Assembly: GCA_035610835.1 (NCBI GenBank)
Contig: CM069459.1
Coordinates: 58,435,817-58,499,816, forward strand
Source of the DNA: Ophiura sarsii
Taxonomy: Eukaryota > Echinodermata > Ophiuroidea > Amphilepidida > Ophiuridae
Direction: 5' to 3'
DNA length: 64,000 nucleotides
This document shows positions 36,435 through 48,521 of the stretch, piece by piece. Position 1 is the stretch's first letter. Each line of letters begins with the position of its first letter. The notes under the pieces were generated by a model. It was given only the letters and a program-made list of their open reading frames with translations, ran no database searches and was not told the origin of the DNA. A program made the translations under genes and the position numbers.

Positions 36435-37697
36435 TTTTAAATTTTTTCAAAAAAAATCCAATTGTTGCTCGTATGGGCGCATAGAGCAGCTAGCAAGGTA
36501 GCATTACTCAGGAAAAGTCAAAAATCAACACAGATGTGTTTTTACATCACTTTCAAATTTTTTATCGAAATCTAATTTTTGCTCGTATCGGGCGCATAGA
36601 GCAGCTAGCAAGGTAGCATTACTCAGGAAAAGTCAAAAATCAAAACAGATGTGTTTTTACATCACTTTCAAAAAAATTCAAAAAATCCAATTGTTGCTCG
36701 TATGGGCGCATAGAGCAGCTAGCAAGGTAGCATTACTCAGGAAAAGTCAAAAATCAACACAGATGTGTTTTTACATCACTTTTAAATTTTTTCAAAAAAA
36801 TCAAATCGTTGCTCGTATCTGCGCATAGAGCAGCTAGCAAGATAGCATTACTCAGGAAAAGTCAAAAATCAACACAGATGTGTTTTTACATCACTTTTAA
36901 ATTTTTTCAAAAAAATCAAATCGTTGCTCGTATCTGCGCATAGAGCAGCTAGCAAGATAGCATTACTCAGGAAAAGTCAAAAATCAACACAGATGTGTTT
37001 TTACATCACTTTTAAATTTTTTCAAAAAAATCCAATTGTTGCTCGTATGGGCGCATAGAGCAGCTAGCAAGGTAGCATTACTCAGGAAAAGTCAAAAATC
37101 AACACAGATGTGTTTTTACATCACTTTCAAATTTTTTATCGAAATCTAATTTTTGCTCGTATCGGGCGCATAGAGCAGCTAGCAAGGTAGCATTACTCAG
37201 GAAAAGTCAAAAATCAACACAGATGTGTTTTTACATCACTTTCAAAAAAATTCAAAAAATCCAATTGTTGCTCGTATCGGCGCATAGAGCAGCTAGCAAG
37301 GTAGCATTACTCAGGAAAAGTCAAAAATCAACACAGATGTGTTTTTACATCACTTTCAAAAAAATTCAAAAAATCCAATTGTTGCTCGTATCGGCGCATA
37401 GAGCAGCTAGCAAGGTAGCATTACTCAGGAAAAGTCAAAAATCAACACAGATGTGTTTTTACATCACTTTTAAATTTTTTCAAAAAAATCAAATCGTTGC
37501 TCGTATCTGCGCATAGAGCAGCTAGCAAAATAGCATTACTCAGGAAAAGTCAAAAATCAACACAGATGTGTTTTTACATCACTTTTAAATTTTTTCAAAA
37601 AAATCAAATCGTTGCTCGTATCTGCGCATAGAGCAGCTAGCAAGATAGCATTACTCAGGAAAAGTCAAAAATCAACACAGATGTGTTTTTACATCAC
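36435..37697. repeat. Copy of 24923-26185 inserted at a 49-mer breakpoint
   Basis: The offset is 11512 from 24923-26185. It carries the eight-A run near 36450 and GCAAAATAGC near 37529. A private CAAAACAG near 36645 is absent from the 25-kb copy but present in the 40-kb copy (about 40550, offset 3905), so the 36-kb and 40-kb copies are closer to each other. Confidence 0.85.
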
Positions 37698-39765
37698 TTT
37701 TAAATTTTTTCAAAAAAATCAAATCGTTGCTCGTATCTGCGCATAGAGCAGCTAGCAAGATAGCATTACTCAGGAAAAGTCAAAAATCAACACAGATGTG
37801 TTTTTACATCACTTTTAAATTTTTTCAAAAAAATCCAATTGTTGCTCGTATCGGCGCATAGAGCAGCCAGCAAGGTAGCATTACTCAGGAAAAGTCAAAA
37901 ATCAACACAGATGTGTTTTTACATCACTTTCAAATTTTTTCAAAAAAATCCAATTGTTGCTCGTATGGGCGCATAGAGCAGCTAGCAAGGTAGCATTACT
38001 CAGGAAAAGTCAAAAATCAACACATATGTGTTTTTACATCACTTTTAAAAAATTTCAAACAAATCAAATCGTTGCTCGTATCTGCGCATAGAGCAGCTAG
38101 CAAGGTAGCATTACTCAGGAAAAGTCAAAAATCAACACAGATGTGTTTTTACATCACTTTTAAAAAATTTCAAACAAATCAAATCGTTGCTCGTATCTGC
38201 GCATAGAGCAGCTAGCAAGATAGCATTACTCAGGAAAAGTCAAAAATCAACACAGATGTGTTTTTACATCACTTTCAAATTTTTTCAAAAAAATCCAATT
38301 GTTGCTCGTATGGGCGCATAGAGCAGCTAGCAAGGTAGCATTACTCAGGAAAAGTCAAAAATCAACACAGATATGTTTTTACATCACTTTCAAATTTTTT
38401 CAAAAAAATCCAATTGTTGCTCTTATCGGCGCATAGAGCAGCTAGCAAGGTAGCATTACTCAGGAAAAGTCAAAAATCAACACAGATGTGTTTTTACATC
38501 ACTTTTAAAAAATTTCAAACAAATCAAATCGTTGCTCGTATCTGCGCATAGAGCAGCTAGCAAGATAGCATTACTCAGGAAAAGTCAAAAATCAACACAG
38601 ATGTGTTTTTACATCACTTTCAAATTTTTTCAAAAAAATCCAATTGTTGCTCGTATGGGCGCATAGAGCAGCTAGCAAGGTAGCATTACTCAGGAAAAGT
38701 CAAAAATCAACACAGATGTGTTTTTACATCACTTTCAAAAAAATTCAAAAAATCCAATTGTTGCTCGTATCGGCGCATAGAGCAGCTAGCAAGGTAGCAT
38801 TACTCAGGAAAAGTCAAAAATCAACACAGATGTGTTTTTACATCACTTTTAAATTTTTTCAAAAAAATCAAATCGTTGCTCGTATCTGCGCATAGAGCAG
38901 CTAGCAAGATAGCATTACTCAGGAAAAGTCAAAAATCAACACAGATGTGTTTTTACATCACTTTTAAATTTTTTCAAAAAAATCAAATCGTTGCTCGTAT
39001 CTGCGCATAGAGCAGCTAGCAAGATAGCATTACTCAGGAAAAGTCAAAAATCAACACAGATGTGTTTTTACATCACTTTTAAATTTTTTCAAAAAAATCC
39101 AATTGTTGCTCGTATGGGCGCATAGAGCAGCTAGCAAGGTAGCATTACTCAGGAAAAGTCAAAAATCAACACAGATGTGTTTTTACATCACTTTCAAATT
39201 TTTTATCGAAATCTAATTTTTGCTCGTATCGGGCGCATAGAGCAGCTAGCAAGGTAGCATTACTCAGGAAAAGTCGGAAATCAACACGGATGTGTTTTTA
39301 CATCACTTTCAAATTTTTTCAAAAAAATCCAATTGTTGCTCGTATGGGCGCATAGAGCAGCTAGCAAGGTAGCATTACTCAGGAAAAGTCAAAAATCAAC
39401 ACAGATGTGTTTTTACATCACTTTCAAAAAAATTCAAAAAATCCAATTGTTGCTCGTATCGGCGCATAGAGCAGCTAGCAAGGTAGCATTACTCAGGAAA
39501 AGTCAAAAATCAACACAGATGTGTTTTTACATCACTTTTAAAAAATTTCAAACAAATCAAATCGTTGCTCGTATCTGCGCATAGAGCAGCTAGCAAGATA
39601 GCATTACTCAGGAAAAGTCAAAAATCAACACAGATGTGTTTTTACATCACTTTCAAATTTTTTCAAAAAAATCCAATTGTTGCTCGTATGGGCGCATAGA
39701 GCAGCTAGCAAGGTAGCATTACTCAGGAAAAGTCAAAAATCAACACAGATGTGTTTTTACATCAC
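37698..39765. repeat. Resumed 49-mer material, copy of 21937-23889
   Basis: After one extra C monomer (37698-37812), the stretch 37813-39765 follows 21937-23889 at an offset of 15876, including the P monomer (37866) and CATATG cassette (site 38023). At 39766 four monomers (Y C C H) found at 23890-24348 are missing, and the offset drops by 459 bp to 15417. Confidence 0.85.
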
Positions 39766-41862
39766 TTTCAAATTTTTTATCGAAATCTAATTTTTGCTCG
39801 TATCGGGCGCATAGAGCAGCTAGCAAGGTAGCATTACTCAGGAAAAGTCGGAAATCAACACGGATGTGTTTTTACATCACTTTCAAATTTTTTCAAAAAA
39901 ATCCAATTGTTGCTCGTATGGGCGCATAGAGCAGCTAGCAAGGTAGCATTACTCAGGAAAAGTCAAAAATCAACACAGATGTGTTTTTACATCACTTTCA
40001 AAAAAATTCAAAAAATCCAATTGTTGCTCGTATCGGCGCATAGAGCAGCTAGCAAGGTAGCATTACTCAGGAAAAGTCAAAAATCAACACAGATGTGTTT
40101 TTACATCACTTTTAAATTTTTTCAAAAAAATCAAATCGTTGCTCGTATCTGCGCATAGAGCAGCTAGCAAGATAGCATTACTCAGGAAAAGTCAAAAATC
40201 AACACAGATGTGTTTTTACATCACTTTTAAATTTTTTCAAAAAAATCAAATCGTTGCTCGTATCTGCGCATAGAGCAGCTAGCAAGATAGCATTACTCAG
40301 GAAAAGTCAAAAATCAACACAGATGTGTTTTTACATCACTTTTAAATTTTTTCAAAAAAAATCCAATTGTTGCTCGTATGGGCGCATAGAGCAGCTAGCA
40401 AGGTAGCATTACTCAGGAAAAGTCAAAAATCAACACAGATGTGTTTTTACATCACTTTCAAATTTTTTATCGAAATCTAATTTTTGCTCGTATCGGGCGC
40501 ATAGAGCAGCTAGCAAGGTAGCATTACTCAGGAAAAGTCAAAAATCAAAACAGATGTGTTTTTACATCACTTTCAAAAAAATTCAAAAAATCCAATTGTT
40601 GCTCGTATGGGCGCATAGAGCAGCTAGCAAGGTAGCATTACTCAGGAAAAGTCAAAAATCAACACAGATGTGTTTTTACATCACTTTTAAATTTTTTCAA
40701 AAAAATCAAATCGTTGCTCGTATCTGCGCATAGAGCAGCTAGCAAGATAGCATTACTCAGGAAAAGTCAAAAATCAACACAGATGTGTTTTTACATCACT
40801 TTTAAATTTTTTCAAAAAAATCAAATCGTTGCTCGTATCTGCGCATAGAGCAGCTAGCAAGATAGCATTACTCAGGAAAAGTCAAAAATCAACACAGATG
40901 TGTTTTTACATCACTTTTAAATTTTTTCAAAAAAATCCAATTGTTGCTCGTATGGGCGCATAGAGCAGCTAGCAAGGTAGCATTACTCAGGAAAAGTCAA
41001 AAATCAACACAGATGTGTTTTTACATCACTTTCAAATTTTTTATCGAAATCTAATTTTTGCTCGTATCGGGCGCATAGAGCAGCTAGCAAGGTAGCATTA
41101 CTCAGGAAAAGTCAAAAATCAACACAGATGTGTTTTTACATCACTTTCAAAAAAATTCAAAAAATCCAATTGTTGCTCGTATCGGCGCATAGAGCAGCTA
41201 GCAAGGTAGCATTACTCAGGAAAAGTCAAAAATCAACACAGATGTGTTTTTACATCACTTTCAAAAAAATTCAAAAAATCCAATTGTTGCTCGTATCGGC
41301 GCATAGAGCAGCTAGCAAGGTAGCATTACTCAGGAAAAGTCAAAAATCAACACAGATGTGTTTTTACATCACTTTTAAATTTTTTCAAAAAAATCAAATC
41401 GTTGCTCGTATCTGCGCATAGAGCAGCTAGCAAAATAGCATTACTCAGGAAAAGTCAAAAATCAACACAGATGTGTTTTTACATCACTTTTAAATTTTTT
41501 CAAAAAAATCAAATCGTTGCTCGTATCTGCGCATAGAGCAGCTAGCAAGATAGCATTACTCAGGAAAAGTCAAAAATCAACACAGATGTGTTTTTACATC
41601 ACTTTTAAATTTTTTCAAAAAAATCCAATTGTTGCTCGTATGGGCGCATAGAGCAGCTAGCAAGGTAGCATTACTCAGGAAAAGTCAAAAATCAACACAG
41701 ATGTGTTTTTACATCACTTTCAAATTTTTTATCGAAATCTAATTTTTGCTCGTATCGGGCGCATAGAGCAGCTAGCAAGGTAGCATTACTCAGGAAAAGT
41801 CGGAAATCTACACGGATGTGTTTTTACATCACTTTTAAATTTTTCATCGAAATCTAATTTTT
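39766..41862. repeat. Array segment leading into second 157-bp run
   Basis: It matches 24349-26445 at an offset of 15417. Tags are the eight-A run near 40350, CAAAACAG near 40550, GCAAAATAGC near 41434 and AATCTACACGG near 41806. Confidence 0.86.
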
Positions 41863-42805
41863 GCTCGTATCGGGCGCATAGAGCAGCTAGCAAGGTAGCA
41901 TTACTCAGGAAAAGTCGGAAATCAACACGGATGTGTTTTTACATCACTTTTAAATTTTTTCAAAAAAATCGAATTGTGCTTTTACATCACTTTGAAATTT
42001 TTCATAGAAATCCAATTTTTGATCGTATCGGGCGCATAGAGCAGCTAGCAAGGTAGCATTACTCAGCAAAAGTCGGAAATCAACACAGATGTGTTTTTAC
42101 ATCACTTTTAAATTTTTCATAAAAATCGAATTGTGTTTTTACATCACTTTTAAATTTTTCATCGAAATCTAATTTTTGCTCGTATCGGGCGCATAGAGCA
42201 GCTAGCAAGGTAGCATTACTCAGGAAAAGTCGGAAATCAACACGGATGTGTTTTTACATCACTTTTAAATTTTTCATAAAAATCGAATTGTGTTTTTACA
42301 TCACTTTGAAATTTTTCATCGAAATCTAATTTTTGCTCGTATCGGGCGCATAGAGCAGCTAGCAAGGTAGCATAACTCAGGAAAAGTCGGAAATCAACAC
42401 GGATGTGTTTTTACATCACTTTTAAATTTTTCATAAAAATCGAATTGTGTTTTTACATCACTTTGAAATTTTTCATCGAAATCTAATTTTTGCTCGTATC
42501 GGGCGCATAGAGCAGCTAGCAAGGTAGCATAACTCAGGAAAAGTCGGAAATCAACACGGATGTGTTTTTACATCACTTTTAAATTTTTCATAAAAATCGA
42601 ATTGTGTTTTTACATCACTTTGAAATTTTTCATCGAAATCTAATTTTTGCTCGTATCGGGCGCATAGAGCAGCTAGCAAGGTAGCATTACTTAGGAAAAG
42701 TCGGAAATCAACACAGATGTGTTTTTACATCACTTTTAAATTTTTCATAAAAATCGAATTGTGCTTTTACATCACTTTGAAATTTTTCATAGAAATCCAA
42801 TTTTT
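41863..42805. repeat. 157-bp long-monomer run 2 (six units)
   Basis: It is displaced from run 1 by 15417 bp and has the same unit order: 158-bp first unit, GATCGTA variant at 42021, CAGCAAAAG in the second unit, two GCATAACTCAG units, then CTTAGG in the last. The GATCGTA exit monomer starts at 42806. Confidence 0.93.
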
Positions 42806-45533
42806 GATCGTATCGGGCGCATAGAGCAGCTAGCAAGGTAGCATTACTCAGGAAAAGTCAAAAATCAACACAGATGTGTTTTTACATCACTTTCAAATTT
42901 TTTCAAAAAAATCAAATCGTTGCTCGTATCTGCGCATAGAGCAGCTAGCAAGATAGCATTATTCAGGAAAAGTCAAAAATCAACACAGATATGTTTTTAC
43001 ATCACTTTCAAATTTTTTCAAAAAAATCCAATTGTTGCTCGTATCGGCGCATAGAGCAGCCAGCAAGGTAGCATTACTCAGGAAAAGTCAAAAATCAACA
43101 CAGATGTGTTTTTACATCACTTTCAAATTTTTTCAAAAAAATCCAATTGTTGCTCGTATGGGCGCATAGAGCAGCTAGCAAGGTAGCATTACTCAGGAAA
43201 AGTCAAAAATCAACACAGATGTGTTTTTACATCACTTTTAAAAAATTTCAAACAAATCAAATCGTTGCTCGTATCTGCGCATAGAGCAGCTAGCAAGATA
43301 GCATTACTCAGGAAAAGTCAAAAATCAACACAGATGTGTTTTTACATCACTTTCAAATTTTTTCAAAAAAATCCAATTGTTGCTCGTATGGGCGCATAGA
43401 GCAGCTAGCAAGGTAGCATTACTCAGGAAAAGTCAAAAATCAACACAGATATGTTTTTACATCACTTTCAAATTTTTTCAAAAAAATCCAATTGTTGCTC
43501 TTATCGGCGCATAGAGCAGCTAGCAAGGTAGCATTACTCAGGAAAAGTCAAAAATCAACACAGATGTGTTTTTACATCACTTTTAAAAAATTTCAAACAA
43601 ATCAAATCGTTGCTCGTATCTGCGCATAGAGCAGCTAGCAAGATAGCATTACTCAGGAAAAGTCAAAAATCAACACAGATGTGTTTTTACATCACTTTCA
43701 AATTTTTTCAAAAAAATCCAATTGTTGCTCGTATGGGCGCATAGAGCAGCTAGCAAGGTAGCATTACTCAGGAAAAGTCAAAAATCAACACAGATGTGTT
43801 TTTACATCACTTTCAAAAAAATTCAAAAAATCCAATTGTTGCTCGTATCGGCGCATAGAGCAGCTAGCAAGGTAGCATTACTCAGGAAAAGTCAAAAATC
43901 AACACAGATGTGTTTTTACATCACTTTTAAATTTTTTCAAAAAAATCAAATCGTTGCTCGTATGGGCGCATAGAGCAGCTAGCAAGGTAGCATTACTCAG
44001 GAAAAGTCAAAAATCAACACAGATGTGTTTTTACATCACTTTTAAAAAATTTCAAACAAATCAAATCGTTGCTCGTATCTGCGCATAGAGCAGCTAGCAA
44101 GATAGCATTACTCAGGAAAAGTCAAAAATCAACACAGATGTGTTTTTACATCACTTTCAAATTTTTTCAAAAAAATCCAATTGTTGCTCGTATGGGCGCA
44201 TAAAGCAGCTAGCAAGGTAGCATTACTCAGGAAAAGTCAAAAATCAACACAGATGTGTTTTTACATCACTTTTAAAAAATTTCAAACAAATCAAATCGTT
44301 GCTCGTATCTGCGCATAGAGCAGCTAGCAAGATAGCATTACTCAGGAAAAGTCAAAAATCAACACAGATGTGTTTTTACATCACTTTCAAATTTTTTCAA
44401 AAAAATCCAATTGTTGCTCGTATGGGCGCATAGAGCAGCTAGCAAGGTAGCATTACTCAGGAAAAGTCAAAAATCAACACAGATGTGTTTTTACATCACT
44501 TTCAAAAAAATTCAAAAAATCCAATTGTTGCTCGTATCGGCGCATAGAGCAGCTAGCAAGGTAGCATTACTCAGGAAAAGTCAAAAATCAACACAGATGT
44601 GTTTTTACATCACTTTTAAATTTTTTCAAAAAAATCAAATCGTTGCTCGTATCTGCGCATAGAGCAGCTAGCAAGATAGCATTACTCAGGAAAAGTCAAA
44701 AATCAACACAGATGTGTTTTTACATCACTTTTAAATTTTTTCAAAAAAATCCAATTGTTGCTCGTATCGGCGCATAGAGCAGCCAGCAAGGTAGCATTAC
44801 TCAGGAAAAGTCAAAAATCAACACAGATGTGTTTTTACATCACTTTTAAATTTTTTCAAAAAAATCAAATCGTTGCTCGTATGGGCGCATAGAGCAGCTA
44901 GCAAGGTAGCATTACTCAGGAAAAGTCAAAAATCAACACAGATGTGTTTTTACATCACTTTTAAAAAATTTCAAACAAATCAAATCGTTGCTCGTATCTG
45001 CGCATAGAGCAGCTAGCAAGATAGCATTACTCAGGAAAAGTCAAAAATCAACACAGATGTGTTTTTACATCACTTTCAAATTTTTTCAAAAAAATCCAAT
45101 TGTTGCTCGTATGGGCGCATAGAGCAGCTAGCAAGGTAGCATTACTCAGGAAAAGTCAAAAATCAACACAGATGTGTTTTTACATCACTTTTAAAAAATT
45201 TCAAACAAATCAAATCGTTGCTCGTATCTGCGCATAGAGCAGCTAGCAAGATAGCATTACTCAGGAAAAGTCAAAAATCAACACAGATGTGTTTTTACAT
45301 CACTTTTAAATTTTTTCAAAAAAATCAAATCGTTGCTCGTATCTGCGCATAGAGCAGCTAGCAAGATAGCATTACTCAGGAAAAGTCAAAAATCAACACA
45401 GATGTGTTTTTACATCACTTTTAAATTTTTTCAAAAAAATCAAATCGTTGCTCGTATCTGCGCATAGAGCAGCTAGCAAGATAGCATTACTCAGGAAAAG
45501 TCAAAAATCAACACAGATGTGTTTTTACATCAC
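42806..45533. repeat. Array segment after second 157-bp run
   Basis: It parallels 27389 onward, but one monomer of the CATATG cassette is missing near 43210, so the offset falls from 15417 to 15302 and this copy has no CATATG site. It retains GCCAGC at 43060, CTCTTATC near 43500 and GCATAAAGC near 44200, then P (44781), K, D, G, D, C, C. Confidence 0.84.
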
Positions 45534-47142
45534 TTTTAAATTTTTTCAAAAAAATCCAATTGTTGCTCGTATCGGCGCATAGAGCAGCCAGCAAGGTAGC
45601 ATTACTCAGGAAAAGTCAAAAATCAACACAGATGTGTTTTTACATCACTTTCAAATTTTTTCAAAAAAATCCAATTGTTGCTCGTATGGGCGCATAGAGC
45701 AGCTAGCAAGGTAGCATTACTCAGGAAAAGTCAAAAATCAACACATATGTGTTTTTACATCACTTTTAAAAAATTTCAAACAAATCAAATCGTTGCTCGT
45801 ATCTGCGCATAGAGCAGCTAGCAAGGTAGCATTACTCAGGAAAAGTCAAAAATCAACACAGATGTGTTTTTACATCACTTTTAAAAAATTTCAAACAAAT
45901 CAAATCGTTGCTCGTATCTGCGCATAGAGCAGCTAGCAAGATAGCATTACTCAGTAAAAGTCAAAAATCAACACAGATGTGTTTTTACATCACTTTCAAA
46001 TTTTTTCAAAAAAATCCAATTGTTGCTCGTATGGGCGCATAGAGCAGCTAGCAAGGTAGCATTACTCAGGAAAAGTCAAAAATCAACACAGATATGTTTT
46101 TACATCACTTTCAAATTTTTTCAAAAAAATCCAATTGTTGCTCTTATCGGCGCATAGAGCAGCTAGCAAGGTAGCATTACTCAGGAAATGTCAAAAATCA
46201 ACACAGATGTGTTTTTACATCACTTTAAAAAAATTTCAAACAAATCAAATCGTTGCTCGTATCTGCGCATAGAGCAGCTAGCAAGATAGCATTACTCAGG
46301 AAAAGTCAAAAATCAACACAGATGTGTTTTTACATCACTTTCAAATTTTTTCAAAAAAATCCAATTGTTGCTCGTATGGGCGCATAGAGCAGCTAGCAAG
46401 GTAGCATTACTCAGGAAAAGTCAAAAATCAACACAGATGTGTTTTTACATCACTTTCAAAAAAATTCAAAAAATCCAATTGTTGCTCGTATCGGCGCATA
46501 GAGCAGCTAGCAAGGTAGCATTACTCAGGAAAAGTCAAAAATCAACACAGATGTGTTTTTACATCACTTTTGAATTTTTTCAAAAAAATCAAATCGTTGC
46601 TCGTATGGGCGCATAGAGCAGCTAGCAAGGTAGCATTACTCAGGAAAAGTCAAAAATCAACACAGATGTGTTTTTACATCACTTTTAAAAAATTTCAAAC
46701 AAATCAAATCGTTGCTCGTATCTGCGCATAGAGCTGCTAGCAAGATAGCATTACTCAGGAAAAGTCAAAAATCAACACAGATGTGTTTTTACATCACTTT
46801 CAAATTTTTTCAAAAAAATCCAATTGTTGCTCGTATGGGCGCATAGAGCAGCTAGCAAGGTAGCATTACTCAGGAAAAGTCAAAAATCAACACAGATGTG
46901 TTTTTACATCACTTTTAAAAAATTTCAAACAAATCAAATCGTTGCTCGTATCTGCGCATAGAGCAGCTAGCAAGATAGCATTACTCAGGAAAAGTCAAAA
47001 ATCAACACAGATGTGTTTTTACATCACTTTTAAATTTTTTCAAAAAAATCTAATCGTTGCTCGTATCTGCGCATAGAGCAGCTAGCAAGATAGCATTACT
47101 CAGGAAAAGTCAAAAATCAACACAGATGTGTTTTTACATCAC
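45534..47142. repeat. 1609-bp tandem duplication, copy 1 (14 monomers)
   Basis: The order is P G D D G M D G Y K D G D C. It carries three changes shared only with the next copy or nearly so: CATATG at 45744, CAGGAAATGTC near 46185 and GAGCTGCTAG near 46731. A private TTTTGAATTTTTTC near 46570 and CTCAGTAAAAG near 45952 are not in copy 2. So these arose after the duplication, or were lost in the other copy. Confidence 0.9.
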
Positions 47143-48521
47143 TTTTAAATTTTTTCAAAAAAATCCAATTGTTGCTCGTATCGGCGCATAGAGCAGCCAG
47201 CAAGGTAGCATTACTCAGGAAAAGTCAAAAATCAACACAGATGTGTTTTTACATCACTTTCAAATTTTTTCAAAAAAATCCAATTGTTGCTCGTATGGGC
47301 GCATAGAGCAGCTAGCAAGGTAGCATTACTCAGGAAAAGTCAAAAATCAACACATATGTGTTTTTACATCACTTTTAAAAAATTTCAAACAAATCAAATC
47401 GTTGCTCGTATCTGCGCATAGAGCAGCTAGCAAGGTAGCATTACTCAGGAAAAGTCAAAAATCAACACAGATGTGTTTTTACATCACTTTTAAAAAATTT
47501 CAAACAAATCAAATCGTTGCTCGTATCTGCGCATAGAGCAGCTAGCAAGATAGCATTACTCAGGAAAAGTCAAAAATCAACACAGATGTGTTTTTACATC
47601 ACTTTCAAATTTTTTCAAAAAAATCCAATTGTTGCTCGTATGGGCGCATAGAGCAGCTAGCAAGGTAGCATTACTCAGGAAAAGTCAAAAATCAACACAG
47701 ATATGTTTTTACATCACTTTCAAATTTTTTCAAAAAAATCCAATTGTTGCTCTTATCGGCGCATAGAGCAGCTAGCAAGGTAGCATTACTCAGGAAATGT
47801 CAAAAATCAACACAGATGTGTTTTTACATCACTTTTAAAAAATTTCAAACAAATCAAATCGTTGCTCGTATCTGCGCATAGAGCAGCTAGCAAGATAGCA
47901 TTACTCAGGAAAAGTCAAAAATCAACACAGATGTGTTTTTACATCACTTTCAAATTTTTTCAAAAAAATCCAATTGTTGCTCGTATGGGCGCATAGAGCA
48001 GCTAGCAAGGTAGCATTACTCAGGAAAAGTCAAAAATCAACACAGATGTGTTTTTACATCACTTTCAAAAAAATTCAAAAAATCCAATTGTTGCTCGTAT
48101 CGGCGCATAGAGCAGCTAGCAAGGTAGCATTACTCAGGAAAAGTCAAAAATCAACACAGATGTGTTTTTACATCACTTTTAAATTTTTTCAAAAAAATCA
48201 AATCGTTGCTCGTATGGGCGCATAGAGCAGCTAGCAAGGTAGCATTACTCAGGAAAAGTCAAAAATCAACACAGATGTGTTTTTACATCACTTTTAAAAA
48301 ATTTCAAACAAATCAAATCGTTGCTCGTATCTGCGCATAGAGCTGCTAGCAAGATAGCATTACTCAGGAAAAGTCAAAAATCAACACAGATGTGTTTTTA
48401 CATCACTTTCAAATTTTTTCAAAAAAATCCAATTGTTGCTCGTATGGGCGCATAGAGCAGCTAGCAAGGTAGCATTACTCAGGAAAAGTCAAAAATCAAC
48501 ACAGATGTGTTTTTACATCAC
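47143..48521. repeat. 1609-bp tandem duplication, copy 2 (12 monomers retained)
   Basis: It matches 45534 onward at exactly 1609 bp, with CATATG at 47353, CAGGAAATGTC near 47794 and GAGCTGCTAG at 48340. After 12 monomers it continues with Y where copy 1 has D, so the match ends at 48521. The shared rare variants make this one of the youngest duplications in the window. Confidence 0.9.
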
